Below are positions 17,328 through 25,519 of a DNA stretch of 49,469 nt, piece by piece. Under the pieces are notes generated by a model, which saw only the letters and a list, made by a program, of their open reading frames with translations, ran no database searches and had not been told where the DNA came from. Position numbers and translations under genes: made by a program. Position 1 is the first letter of the stretch, and each line of letters opens with the position of its first letter. The stretch is taken from positions 1-49,469 of the forward strand of contig NZ_JAFBEG010000019.1 of NCBI RefSeq assembly GCF_016908635.1. The letters run 5' to 3'. This stretch comes from Sporohalobacter salinus (GTDB lineage Bacteria; Bacillota; Halanaerobiia; Halobacteroidales; Acetohalobiaceae).

Positions 17328-19466
17328 ATGAAGATTAAAGTTTTTTTAATAATGCTTATCTTCTGTCTGGTAATTTCGCAAACAGTTATAGCCGATAGTA
17401 GTGAGGGATTTACATTATTTATTATGGACCAGGTTAGCTTGCAGGAAATTATTCAGACTAAAACTCCAAACATAGATCATCTTATTAATCAGGGGGCAGT
17501 AGGACTCATGAATGCACGAACTAGTGGGAGTCTTACGCCTCCTGATACTTATTTAAGTATTGGAGCTGGACGTAGAGCTAATAGTGATAAAATAGGTAAT
17601 AATAACTTTAATGTTCAATCTGGAAAAGTTAAAATTATTAATAATAAGTTTTCTCAATTGATTACTGCTAATATGAATGGTCGTTATAGTGCTTATCCTG
17701 GAGCTTTAGGTGAGCAATTAGAAAAAGCTAACAAGCAGATAGCAGTAATCGGGAATAGCGATTATTATGGTAAAGATGGTAAGTATCATTTAGGTAGAGA
17801 AGTAGCTTTGATTGGATTTAATGAAGAAGGAGAAATCCCTTTTGGAGATATTGGACCTAAAATGGTGCAGAGTAATTCTGCTTATTCGAAGAATTTATTG
17901 ACGGACCAGGATTATTTGCTTAAAAAGTTTAATGAGTATAGATCTAAGGTCGATTTAATAATAGTTGAGTCTGGCGATACTGCCAGAATAGAAAAAAAGA
18001 GAGAGTTAATAAATGAAGATAAATTTGAAGGATTAAAAGAGACTGCTATTAAGAGAGTAGATAAATTATTAGGGAAATTGTTAACTAAGATAGATTTAAC
18101 TCAAGAACGGATTATGATAGTAATACCAACACCATCAGATGAAGCTCAGCAGAAAGGTAGGAAGTTAAATCTTACTGTTTTAGCTGGGAGTGGCGTTAAG
18201 CATGGCTTGCTGACTTCTTCTACAACTAAACGTTCAGGAATTATTACTAATTTAGATATTGCTCCTACAGTCTTAACTTTGCTAGGGATTAAAGAAGATT
18301 CTTCTAAATTAATCGGTAATTTTCTTGGTAGTATTAAAGATAAGAAACCTTTAGCTAAATTACGTCGACTTGATAATGAAATTAATAAGACATTCACTTG
18401 GCGACCACTGTTGATTAAAGGATTTATATTATTACAGATAATTACTTTGGGATTGGCGGCAGTAGTAATTTTAGCTAAGAAGAGAGTGACGCCAATTTTA
18501 AAGAAGATGGCGGAATATTTACTACTAACTTTATTGGCAATTCCTATCTTTCTTTTGTTCTTTACTTATTTTGTTAAAATTAATATTTATTTAATAATAA
18601 CTCTGTTTTTACTGTTTAGTTCAGGGATGGCTTATTTGTTGAGGCAGTATTTTGATCATGAGCTAGTGCCGATTTTATTGTTAGCAAACTTAGTTTCATT
18701 TTTATTAGTCTTTGATCTTTGGAGTGGCGCTAGACTAATTAAAACATCAGTATTAGGTTATTCGCCGGTGATTGGGGCTCGGTATTATGGGATAGGTAAT
18801 GAATTTATGGGACTTTTAATTGGAGCTGTGTTGATTGGGATTACCGGTATTTTTGATTACTTTAGTAGTTTTAAACAATGGGAAGATTATATTCTATTAT
18901 TATTTTTTGTATTAGTTGTTGTTACTATTGGCCATTTACAATTGGGAGCTAATTTTGGGGGGCTGCTTACTTCACTGGCAGCCTTTGGGTTTACTTATGG
19001 ATTAATTAAGGGATATCTGTTTAATTTTCGCAAGATATTAGTTATAATAATCTTGATAGGATTATTAGCTGGTAGCTTAGTTATTTATGATGCCTTGAGT
19101 CCAAAATATGAATCTACTCATATTGGTCGGACTATACGGTTAATTAAGGTGAACGGATTTTCAGTAATAGCTAAGATTGCCTCCAGAAAATTGAAGATGA
19201 ATCTGAAGTTACTACGTTGGACTATCTGGACTAAAGTAATTATAGCTTTTATTATTATTTTAGCTATTATGTTTAGGTATCCAGTAGGAGTAGTGAAGAA
19301 TATTATTGATGATTATTCTTATCTCCGTTATGGATTTGGAGGTGTAATTTGTGGTAGTATAGTAACGATGCTAGTTAATGATTCAGGGGTAGTAGCAACA
19401 GCAACTTTATTATTATATCCTGTAATTGCTTTTGTTTATCTAGTGATTAGACGGATTGAAATATAA
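17328..19466 (+). CDS. Alkaline-phosphatase-like ectodomain fused to polytopic membrane domain
   Basis: A 712-aa protein of undefined function. A signal peptide covers about residues 1-22. Residues about 27-345 resemble the alkaline phosphatase superfamily fold: GFTLFIMDQVS at the usual first metal-ligand strand, a Ser/Thr-rich GSLTPPDTYLSIGAG loop near 68-82 where the nucleophile normally lies, VESGD, and the characteristic NLDIAPTVLTLLGI near 310-323. The expected His-containing metal motif is not obvious (VIPTPSDEA instead), so catalysis is uncertain. From about residue 358 there are roughly ten membrane helices, including a conserved-looking GARYYGIGNEFMGLLIG. Its position between ireB and ruvX hints at an envelope role. 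Confidence 0.6.
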   Translation: MKIKVFLIMLIFCLVISQTVIADSSEGFTLFIMDQVSLQEIIQTKTPNIDHLINQGAVGLMNARTSGSLTPPDTYLSIGAGRRANSDKIGNNNFNVQSGKVKIINNKFSQLITANMNGRYSAYPGALGEQLEKANKQIAVIGNSDYYGKDGKYHLGREVALIGFNEEGEIPFGDIGPKMVQSNSAYSKNLLTDQDYLLKKFNEYRSKVDLIIVESGDTARIEKKRELINEDKFEGLKETAIKRVDKLLGKLLTKIDLTQERIMIVIPTPSDEAQQKGRKLNLTVLAGSGVKHGLLTSSTTKRSGIITNLDIAPTVLTLLGIKEDSSKLIGNFLGSIKDKKPLAKLRRLDNEINKTFTWRPLLIKGFILLQIITLGLAAVVILAKKRVTPILKKMAEYLLLTLLAIPIFLLFFTYFVKINIYLIITLFLLFSSGMAYLLRQYFDHELVPILLLANLVSFLLVFDLWSGARLIKTSVLGYSPVIGARYYGIGNEFMGLLIGAVLIGITGIFDYFSSFKQWEDYILLLFFVLVVVTIGHLQLGANFGGLLTSLAAFGFTYGLIKGYLFNFRKILVIIILIGLLAGSLVIYDALSPKYESTHIGRTIRLIKVNGFSVIAKIASRKLKMNLKLLRWTIWTKVIIAFIIILAIMFRYPVGVVKNIIDDYSYLRYGFGGVICGSIVTMLVNDSGVVATATLLLYPVIAFVYLVIRRIEI

Positions 19467-19500
19467 GATAAAAGATTGTAGAGGGGAGTTTATAGGTCTG

Positions 19501-19917
19501 ATGCAGCGGATATTAGGATTGGATTTTGGAGATAAGAGAATAGGAGCTGCAGTTAGCGATGCTTTAGGATGGACAGCTCAGGGTAAGAAGGTAATTCAGA
19601 ATACTTCCTGGCAGGAAGTAGTAGCTGAAATAGATGCCTTAATTGGAGAGTACGATATAGAGAAGGTGGTTGTAGGCCTGCCTAAGAATATGAATGGAAC
19701 TTTAGGGTTTAGAGCTGAAAAGACGCTGGATTTTGTAGAGCGGCTTAAAGAAGAAATTGAACCATCAGTTATTACTTGGGACGAAAGATTATCTACTGCC
19801 GCGGCTGAAAGAACACTACTTGAGGCTGATGTTAGTAGAGCAAAGAGAAAAGATGTTATTGATAAAATGGCAGCAGTAGTTATTTTACAGAGTTATTTAG
19901 ATGCTCATTCGAATTAA
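19501..19917 (+). CDS. ruvX: Holliday junction resolvase-like RuvX (YqgF)
   Basis: A 138-aa RNase H-like nuclease of the YqgF/RuvX family, implicated in pre-16S rRNA processing and/or junction resolution. It shows GLDFGDKRIGAAVSDALGWTAQG with the first catalytic Asp, VVGLPKNMNGTLG, and WDERLSTAAAE with the following acidic residue. I start at ATG 19501. A frame upstream to 19456 lacks a ribosome site, and GAGGGGAG at 19481-19488 is 12 bases before 19501; CTG at 19498 is an alternative. The start lies 34 bases after the membrane phosphatase-like gene. Confidence 0.92.
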   Translation: MQRILGLDFGDKRIGAAVSDALGWTAQGKKVIQNTSWQEVVAEIDALIGEYDIEKVVVGLPKNMNGTLGFRAEKTLDFVERLKEEIEPSVITWDERLSTAAAERTLLEADVSRAKRKDVIDKMAAVVILQSYLDAHSN

Positions 19918-19941
19918 AACTAAGAATTGAGGTGGTATAAT

Positions 19942-20220
19942 ATGGCTGAAGAAGGTAAAATTCAAAAATTTGATCCAGAAGAAGGTATTGTTGTTTTAGA
20001 AGAGATGGATGGAGAAGAGATTAAGTTTTCGATTGAAGAAGAAGTAGAAATTGATGATAATAAGTACTTTATTTTGGTTAGAGAAGATGAATTGGATGTC
20101 GGAGAAGGATATGCTTTGCGATTAGATGAAGATGATAATGGTGATTTGATTTTAGTTCCAGTGGATAGTGAAGAGGAGTTAATAAAAGTACAGAATGCCT
20201 TAGAGAAGATGTATCAATAA
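19942..20220 (+). CDS. DUF1292 protein
   Basis: A 92-aa, very acidic protein of the DUF1292 family, commonly found beside ruvX in Firmicutes (YrzB type). It shows IVVLEEMDGEEIKFSIEEEVEIDDNKYFILV, then LDEDDNGDLILVPVDSEEELIKVQNALEKM. I start at ATG 19942, six bases after GAGGTGG at 19929-19935; a TTG at 19927 lies upstream of that site. No molecular function is established. It is the last gene before the hairpin at 20249-20301. Confidence 0.9.
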   Translation: MAEEGKIQKFDPEEGIVVLEEMDGEEIKFSIEEEVEIDDNKYFILVREDELDVGEGYALRLDEDDNGDLILVPVDSEEELIKVQNALEKMYQ

Positions 20221-20248
20221 ATAATTTTTTTCCTATTAGTAGAAGTAT

Positions 20249-20301
20249 AAAGTCCCCCTTAACTGGAGATAATATTACTAAAAGCTAATGAGGGGGGCTT
20301 T
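20249..20301 (+). terminator. Hairpin masking the ribosome site of the next gene
   Basis: The arm AAAGTCCCCCT at 20249-20259 pairs with AGGGGGGCTTT at 20291-20301 (11 bp, one G-T pair, 31-base loop). The right arm is the purine-rich ribosome site of the gene at 20304. It may act as terminator for the DUF1292 gene, as a translational lid, or both. Confidence 0.5.
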
Positions 20302-20303
20302 AT

Positions 20304-20603
20304 ATGTTGTTGACGGAATGTTTTCTGGATGATCATTATTTTCGGATAGAAAGTACAACGCATGCAATGGATAGAATGAAGGAACGGAGTATAGACACTA
20401 GTTTAGTAACTAATATTATTTTAAGTCTTGGCGATAAGTTATTGGATTATAATGATACAGGTGATGAAGTAGCAATTGTAGATCAAAAGAATAATTTGGC
20501 TGTGATTATTGAGGTGAGAGAAGGTAAGGCTGTAGTGATTACAGTAATTGATCGGGCTAATATACATATTAAAGAAGGTACTTTATTAGAAGAGATCGCT
20601 TGA
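20304..20603 (+). CDS. Small DUF4258-like hypothetical protein
   Basis: A 99-aa cytoplasmic protein. The layout THAMDRMKERSIDTSLV, LLDYNDTGDEVAIVDQKNNLAVIIEVREGKAVVITVID resembles the DUF4258 family (small alpha-beta proteins distantly related to BrnT/RelE-like folds). No antitoxin-like partner is present on either side, so a toxin role is not supported. ATG at 20304 has only the GAGGGGGG tract of the preceding hairpin as ribosome site. A strong terminator follows, so it is a one-gene unit or the tail of the ruvX operon. Confidence 0.7.
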   Translation: MLLTECFLDDHYFRIESTTHAMDRMKERSIDTSLVTNIILSLGDKLLDYNDTGDEVAIVDQKNNLAVIIEVREGKAVVITVIDRANIHIKEGTLLEEIA

Positions 20604-20624
20604 TACTATGAAAGCCCAGCTTTT

Positions 20625-20663
20625 AAAGTCAGGGGGATTGTTCTCCTGACTTTATTGTTTTTT
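20625..20663 (+). terminator. Terminator after the DUF4258-like gene
   Basis: AAAGTCAGGGG at 20625-20635 pairs with the arm at 20643-20653 (about 11 bp with one G-T pair), and a T tract follows to 20663. Confidence 0.85.
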
Positions 20664-20665
20664 AT

Positions 20666-20694
20666 TTGCTAAATGAAGTTTAATTGTTTATAAT
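20666..20694 (+). promoter_or_regulatory. mltG promoter
   Basis: TTGCTA at 20666-20671, a 17-base spacer and TATAAT at 20689-20694, about 50 bases before mltG and directly after a terminator. Confidence 0.65.
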
Positions 20695-20742
20695 ATAAAG
20701 GAATGATTTATTAGCTAGAAATTAAAGGAAGGGTTGGAAACT

Positions 20743-21771
20743 TTGTTGAATTTTCATTTACGTAATAAAAATTTAGTAGCTGTAGTTGTTATGATTCTTT
20801 TTATTTTGACATTGGCTAGTATTTCTTATCTTCAAAAATTAACAGGGCCTATGGATAGAAATTCAGTTTCTTCTTATGAAGTTGAAGTTAAAGCAGGGGC
20901 TAGCAGTAGTCAGATAGCTAATTTATTATTTAAAAAGGGTTTAATTAGACATCCGTTTCTTTTTAAGGCTTTAGTTAGATTTAGAGGAGTAGAGGATAAT
21001 CTTCAAGCAGGCTATTATAGATTAAGTACTGGTATGTCAATTGGCGTTATAATAGATAAGTTAGTTAATAATGAGGTAATTACTTATCAGGTAACTATTC
21101 CAGAAGGATATACTGTAGAGGAGATTGGTAGTAAGTTAGCTAAAGAGGCTGAATTTAGTAAGGAGCAGTTTCTTGCAGTAGCTGAGGAATTGAAGGCTGA
21201 GTTTTCTTTTGCCGAAAAAATAAATGTTAAAAAGCGGAAGTATCCACTGGAAGGCTATCTTTTTCCTGAAACTTATTCTATTCCTAAAGGTACAACTCCG
21301 GAGAATATAATTAAAATAATGGTGAGGCAATTTAAAGAAAAGTTAAATGATAAGTTATTGATAGAAGTGAAGCAAAGCAAATATAGTTTGGATGAAATAA
21401 TGACGATTGCTTCTTTAGTGGAAGCAGAAGTAAAGTATGGTAAGGAACGGCGTTTAATTGCTGGGGTAATTCATAATCGGCTTGCTAAGAATATGCTATT
21501 GCAGATAGATGCTACTATTCAGTACATTTTGCCAGAACATGAGAAGCAGATTCTTTATGAGGATTTAACTTTAGAATCGCCGTATAATACGTATCAAAAT
21601 TTGGGTTTACCGCCAGGCCCGATTAATAATCCAGGGTTAACTTCAATTAAGGCGGCACTCAATCCTGCCCAAACAGATTACTTATATTACTTTGCTTTGG
21701 ATGATGGAAGTCATAAATTTAGTGAGACTTACAAGGAACATCTGCGTTTGCAGAATAAGCTAAAATATTAA
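20743..21771 (+). CDS. mltG: Endolytic transglycosylase MltG
   Basis: A membrane-anchored YceG/MltG murein endolytic transglycosylase (about 342 aa) thought to set glycan strand length during cell elongation. An N-terminal membrane helix lies at about residues 10-30 and a LysM-like region (VEVKAGASSSQIANLLFKKGLI) at about 45-70. The catalytic block IASLVEAEVKYGKERRLIAGVIHNRL contains the conserved glutamate, followed by LQIDATIQYIL, SPYNTY and GLPPGPINNPG. The start is a TTG. 20743 is preferred because AAGGAAGGG ends at 20733; TTG 20734 abuts the ribosome site, and TTG 20746 is possible. Confidence 0.93.
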   Translation: MLNFHLRNKNLVAVVVMILFILTLASISYLQKLTGPMDRNSVSSYEVEVKAGASSSQIANLLFKKGLIRHPFLFKALVRFRGVEDNLQAGYYRLSTGMSIGVIIDKLVNNEVITYQVTIPEGYTVEEIGSKLAKEAEFSKEQFLAVAEELKAEFSFAEKINVKKRKYPLEGYLFPETYSIPKGTTPENIIKIMVRQFKEKLNDKLLIEVKQSKYSLDEIMTIASLVEAEVKYGKERRLIAGVIHNRLAKNMLLQIDATIQYILPEHEKQILYEDLTLESPYNTYQNLGLPPGPINNPGLTSIKAALNPAQTDYLYYFALDDGSHKFSETYKEHLRLQNKLKY

Positions 21772-21931
21772 GTTTAAATTATGTAAATAATATAGATGCT
21801 ATGGTTGACAAATCGATTTTGATTTTCATAGTTCTAAATTATTTTAAGAGTTATTTTAGGGAAATATTGAGTATGAATAAAATATAGTGTTCATAATTTT
21901 TGCAGAGATTAGATAGAGGTGGTTGTGAGTA

Positions 21932-22585
21932 ATGAGCAAGAATATTTTGACTGATTTTGTAAAAGATTATATGGAAGAGATTACTCCTGAACCAACAGGA
22001 AATTTAAAGCGATTAGAAAAGGAAGCGTTAGAGAAAAATATACCAATTATTACGCCGGAAATCGGCGGTTTTTTATCGCTTTTAATTGATATTCATAAAC
22101 CGGATCGGATTTTGGAATTAGGGACAGCTACGGGGTATTCGACGGCTTGGTTGGCTAAAGACAATAACTGTAAAATAGTAACGATTGAACTTAAAGAACG
22201 AGAAGCTAAGGTGGCTCGGAAGAACTTTAAAGAGTTGGAATTAGAAGATAGAGTTGAGCTTCTAGTCGGTGATGCTGTGGAGGTAATGGACAAATTAGAT
22301 AGGAAGTTCGATTTTATCTTTATCGATGCAGCTAAGGGGCAGTATTTGGAATTTTTGGAACAGTCGCTTAAGCTTGTGAAGGAAGGTGGATTAATTGTAG
22401 CTGACAACATTCTATTTAAAGGTATGATTGCTACTGATGAATTGATGCATCCACGCTTTGATACATTGACTTATCGGATACGTGATTACATAGATGAAGT
22501 GATGGATCATTCTGAACTCAAGTCATCGATTATACCATTGGGTGACGGTTTAGCAATTAGTATGAAAGTAAGCAAGGAGGAATGA
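21932..22585 (+). CDS. trmR: O-methyltransferase, probable TrmR (tRNA ho5U34 methyltransferase)
   Basis: A 217-aa SAM-dependent methyltransferase of the catechol-O-methyltransferase-like family. The SAM motif is ILELGTATGYSTAWLA at about residues 65-80, with the acidic ribose contact IVTIELKE and the metal-site region FIFIDAAKGQYLEFLE then VADNILFKG. In Bacillus the homologue YrrM (TrmR) methylates 5-hydroxyuridine at tRNA position 34 and is encoded next to the U32-family hydroxylases, as here. ATG at 21932 follows AGAGGTGGTTGTGAGTA. The stop codon overlaps the start region of the next gene, indicating coupling. Confidence 0.8.
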   Translation: MSKNILTDFVKDYMEEITPEPTGNLKRLEKEALEKNIPIITPEIGGFLSLLIDIHKPDRILELGTATGYSTAWLAKDNNCKIVTIELKEREAKVARKNFKELELEDRVELLVGDAVEVMDKLDRKFDFIFIDAAKGQYLEFLEQSLKLVKEGGLIVADNILFKGMIATDELMHPRFDTLTYRIRDYIDEVMDHSELKSSIIPLGDGLAISMKVSKEE

Positions 22586-22587
22586 TG

Positions 22588-23817
22588 ATGAAAGATATAC
22601 CAGAGCTTTTGGCGCCGGCAGGTAATCTCGAAAAGTTAAAGATTGCTGTTTTGTACGGAGCTGATGCTGTTTATATCGGCGGTGAGTTATATAATTTAAG
22701 AGAGGCTGCTGATAACTTTACAATGGAAGACTTAAAAAAAGGGTTAGAATTTGCTCATAATCGAGGAGTAAAGGTTTATGTAACGGTGAACTTAATTCCG
22801 CATAATGATGATTTTGAAGGGCTACCGGAGTATATTGCTAAGTTAGGTAATTTCGGGGTTGATGCTGTGATTGTAGCTGACCCTGGTGTTTTAAGTATTG
22901 TTCAAGAAGTAGCGCCAGATATGGAAATACATTTAAGTACTCAAGCTAATAATGTTAATTGGCGGAGCTTACAGTTCTGGCAGAAGCAGGGTGTGGAGAG
23001 AGTAATTCTGGCTCGCGAGCTTAGCATCAATGAGATAAAGGAGATCAATAAACGCGTTGATGTGAAAACAGAATCCTTTATTCATGGTGCAATGTGTATT
23101 TCTTATTCGGGGCGCTGTCTTTTGAGTAATTATATGATTAATCGAGATGCCAACCGCGGTGAGTGTGCTCAATCTTGTCGTTGGGAGTATACATTAATGG
23201 AAGCAGAGAGGCCGGGCGAGTATTACCCTATTGTTGAAGATGATGCTGGAACATATATCTTTAATTCTAAGGATCTTTGTATGATTGAGCATATTCCTGA
23301 ATTGATGACAACAGGGGTTAGTAGTTTCAAGATAGAAGGTAGAATGAAGAGTCTGCATTATGTGGCGACAGTAGTTAATACTTATCGTCAAGCGTTAGAT
23401 GAATGGGCTGAGGATCCCGAAGGTTATACTTACAAAGAAGAGTGGTTAGAGGAGCTAAAGAAGATCAGTCACCGTCATTATACTACTGGCTTCTACTTTG
23501 GAAAACCGAGATCAGAAGGGCAGAATTATGAAACTTCTTCTTATGTGAGAAATTATGATTTTATGGGTATAGTTCAGGAATATTTGCCGGAGACGGAAGA
23601 GGCAGTAATTGAAGTGAGAAGTAAGTTTTTTGAGGGGGATAAAGTGGAGTTTTTTGGTTCTGAAACTGATAGTTTCATAGAAGAGTTGGAGTATATTAAG
23701 AATGAAGAGGGAGAGTTAATTTCTGATGCACCTCATCCGCATCAGTTGATTACTGTTAAAGTAGAACAACCGGTTAATAAGTATGATTTAGTACGGAGAA
23801 AAAAGAGGGATAAATAA
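22588..23817 (+). CDS. U32 peptidase-family protein, probable tRNA uridine hydroxylase (TrhP type)
   Basis: A 409-aa member of the U32 family. It shows ELLAPAGNLEKLKIAVLYGADAVYIGG at the N-terminus, ISTQANN-like HLSTQANNVN, then the Cys-containing signature FIHGAMCISYSGRCLLSNY with NRGECAQSCRW, expected to coordinate an iron-sulfur cluster. Family members once called collagenases are now known to hydroxylate tRNA (TrhP) or rRNA (RlhA). The preceding trmR, which would methylate the product, favours the tRNA role. Three consecutive ATG codons occur (22582, 22585, 22588); the last is best spaced (7 bases) from AAGGAGG at 22574-22580. Confidence 0.85.
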   Translation: MKDIPELLAPAGNLEKLKIAVLYGADAVYIGGELYNLREAADNFTMEDLKKGLEFAHNRGVKVYVTVNLIPHNDDFEGLPEYIAKLGNFGVDAVIVADPGVLSIVQEVAPDMEIHLSTQANNVNWRSLQFWQKQGVERVILARELSINEIKEINKRVDVKTESFIHGAMCISYSGRCLLSNYMINRDANRGECAQSCRWEYTLMEAERPGEYYPIVEDDAGTYIFNSKDLCMIEHIPELMTTGVSSFKIEGRMKSLHYVATVVNTYRQALDEWAEDPEGYTYKEEWLEELKKISHRHYTTGFYFGKPRSEGQNYETSSYVRNYDFMGIVQEYLPETEEAVIEVRSKFFEGDKVEFFGSETDSFIEELEYIKNEEGELISDAPHPHQLITVKVEQPVNKYDLVRRKKRDK

Positions 23818-24041
23818 TGGATACGATATTAATTAAACTAGAAGTAGAGAAATCACAGATGTCTTATGTGAACAATATTCTCAAAGCCTATGAAGGTTTA
23901 GCGATGGTAACGATTATTGGCGGTGATACTGGTAAAATGGAACTTCAGGTCCCGCCTAGTACAAAAGAGGATGTTTTAGCAATTTTAGATGATTTAGCTA
24001 ATAAGATAGAACTGAAGATAACATACATAGAAGATGAGTAA
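23817..24041 (+). CDS. DUF4911 protein
   Basis: A 74-aa protein of the DUF4911 type: IKLEVEKSQMSYVNNILKAYEGLAMVTIIGGDTGKMELQVPP, predicted to be a small ACT-like or ferredoxin-like alpha-beta fold. Its ATG overlaps the stop codon of the U32-family gene by one base (TAATG), so translation is probably coupled and a role near tRNA modification is plausible. That role is inference from position only. Confidence 0.8.
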   Translation: MDTILIKLEVEKSQMSYVNNILKAYEGLAMVTIIGGDTGKMELQVPPSTKEDVLAILDDLANKIELKITYIEDE

Positions 24042-24046
24042 TAAGC

Positions 24047-24080
24047 GAACATCTTGCATCTGCAAGGTGTTCTTTTTTTT
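24047..24080 (+). terminator. Terminator after DUF4911
   Basis: GAACATCTTG at 24047-24056 pairs with CAAGGTGTTC at 24063-24072 (10 bp with one G-T pair), followed by eight T residues. Confidence 0.93.
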
Positions 24081-24503
24081 GTTTTAGTAGGTGATTTATT
24101 TTTTTGAAATTTATTATTTGATCTAAAGCTAATTATTAAAAAGGAAAGTTTGTGTAATTTAAATAATTATATAAATGAAACAATTTTAAGTAGTATATTG
24201 AAATCTTAGATATATTTGTCTAATATTTTAGTTGATAATATTATAAAGTGTCTAAAATTAATATAGATCTTAATTAGGATACAAGAGAAAGGCGCTAAGT
24301 AATAATGTGGATATTAACTTTATTCGTTAATTTTATAGTAAAATTGTATATTAATGGAATGAATATTTGGAATTTTGTTATTAATTAAAGGGGAATGAAT
24401 TTTTTTAGTGAATTCTTATAGTAATAGTACAGAAATAGAAAAAGAATTGGAATTATGTTATCTCAGTTTTAAATAAAAGCAAATTGAAAGGAGTTGATTA
24501 GAT
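24081..24503 (+). other. Non-coding gap upstream of cheV
   Basis: About 420 very AT-rich bases. I see no intact gene. There are only tiny open frames, for example ATG 24397 after AAAGGGGA, eight codons long. No convincing sigma-A or flagellar sigma-28 promoter stands out. The length suggests regulation of cheV or a decayed gene, but nothing specific can be claimed. Confidence 0.4.
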
Positions 24504-25430
24504 TTGAGTAAGGATGAAACTGATATTTTATTAGAAAGCGGAACAGGGGAATTAGAAGTATTAAAATTTAAGGTTAAGGGAGTCTTATATGCAATTAATG
24601 TTATTAAAGTGAGAGAAGTTTTAAGAGTAGAAAATGAAAAAATACGTCCATTATCTTCTAAAGCTGATTCAGTAAAAGGAATGGTCAATATTCGGGGAGA
24701 TGTTGTTACTGTTATTGATCTTAATGATTATTTAGATTGTGGAATTTATCAGGAAAGTGATAAGGATAGTTATCGTATGATTTTAACAGAATTTAATGAT
24801 ATGAAGATATTATTTATTGTTGGTGAGGTAATTGGTATTGATAGATTATTATGGGAAGATATAGAAGAACCTAATGAGTTAATGGGAGGATTAATTAATG
24901 GAGTTATTAAATTAGATGGTGAATTAGCTAGTTTTTTAGATTTTGAAAAGATACTTACAGATATCAAACCAGAACTGTCAATGACCATTGATGAAAATAA
25001 GATAGACGAAGTTAATCGTTCTAAAAGAGAGAATATAACTTTAGTAATGGCAGAGGATTCTCCTACTATTCGAGGGGTGTTAGAAGACACTTTACGTAAA
25101 GCTGGCTATCAAGATTTGAAAATCTTTAATGATGGTAAAAGACTTTTAGATTATTTACTTGAAATTAAAGATGAGAATCCAGATGAAAGTATTTTAAATT
25201 ATGTTCAAGGTGTTATTACTGATATTGAAATGCCGCAATTAGATGGTCATACTTTAATTAGAAAGATTAATGAAGATAGATATTTAGAAGAACTTCCAAC
25301 TATGATTTTCTCTTCCTTAATTACAGAAAGCTTAAGACATAAAGGTGAAGCAGTAGGGGCTGACAGACAGATAAGTAAGCCTGAAATTAATAATTTAATA
25401 AGTATTTTGGATGAACTTGTTTTGGATTAG
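24504..25430 (+). CDS. cheV: Chemotaxis protein CheV
   Basis: A coupling protein of 308 aa that joins a CheW domain (about residues 12-160, with VEVLRVENEKIRPL-like VREVLRVENEKIRPL and VKGMVNIRGDVVTVIDL) to a CheY-like receiver (about 178-306). The receiver keeps the acidic pair near the start (MAEDSP), the phosphoacceptor Asp240 in ITDIEMPQLDG, and a C-terminal KPE lysine. CheV adapts receptor-CheA complexes and implies a motile, chemotactic cell. The start is TTG at 24504, ten bases after AAAGGAG. No other chemotaxis gene is in the window, so it appears to be a monocistronic unit. Confidence 0.93.
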   Translation: MSKDETDILLESGTGELEVLKFKVKGVLYAINVIKVREVLRVENEKIRPLSSKADSVKGMVNIRGDVVTVIDLNDYLDCGIYQESDKDSYRMILTEFNDMKILFIVGEVIGIDRLLWEDIEEPNELMGGLINGVIKLDGELASFLDFEKILTDIKPELSMTIDENKIDEVNRSKRENITLVMAEDSPTIRGVLEDTLRKAGYQDLKIFNDGKRLLDYLLEIKDENPDESILNYVQGVITDIEMPQLDGHTLIRKINEDRYLEELPTMIFSSLITESLRHKGEAVGADRQISKPEINNLISILDELVLD

Positions 25431-25475
25431 ATAGCATATTTTTTTCAACAATTAAATAAATAATAAGTAAAAATA

Positions 25476-25505
25476 AAACAGTCCTCTTTTAGAGGACTGT
25501 TTTAT
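25476..25505. terminator. Bidirectional terminator between cheV and the NapH-like gene
   Basis: AAACAGTCCTCT at 25476-25487 pairs with AGAGGACTGTTT at 25491-25502 (12 bp, 3-base loop), with A-rich and T-rich flanks, between convergent genes. Confidence 0.9.
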
Positions 25506-25519
25506 TTAAATTAAGAAAA

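Noticed and set aside
20304-20603. Toxin-antitoxin module
   Set aside because: The DUF4258-like protein has no adjacent small partner gene, so no module can be supported.
24081-24503. Flagellar sigma-28 promoter before cheV
   Set aside because: No TAAA-N15-GCCGATAA-like pair could be found with acceptable spacing.
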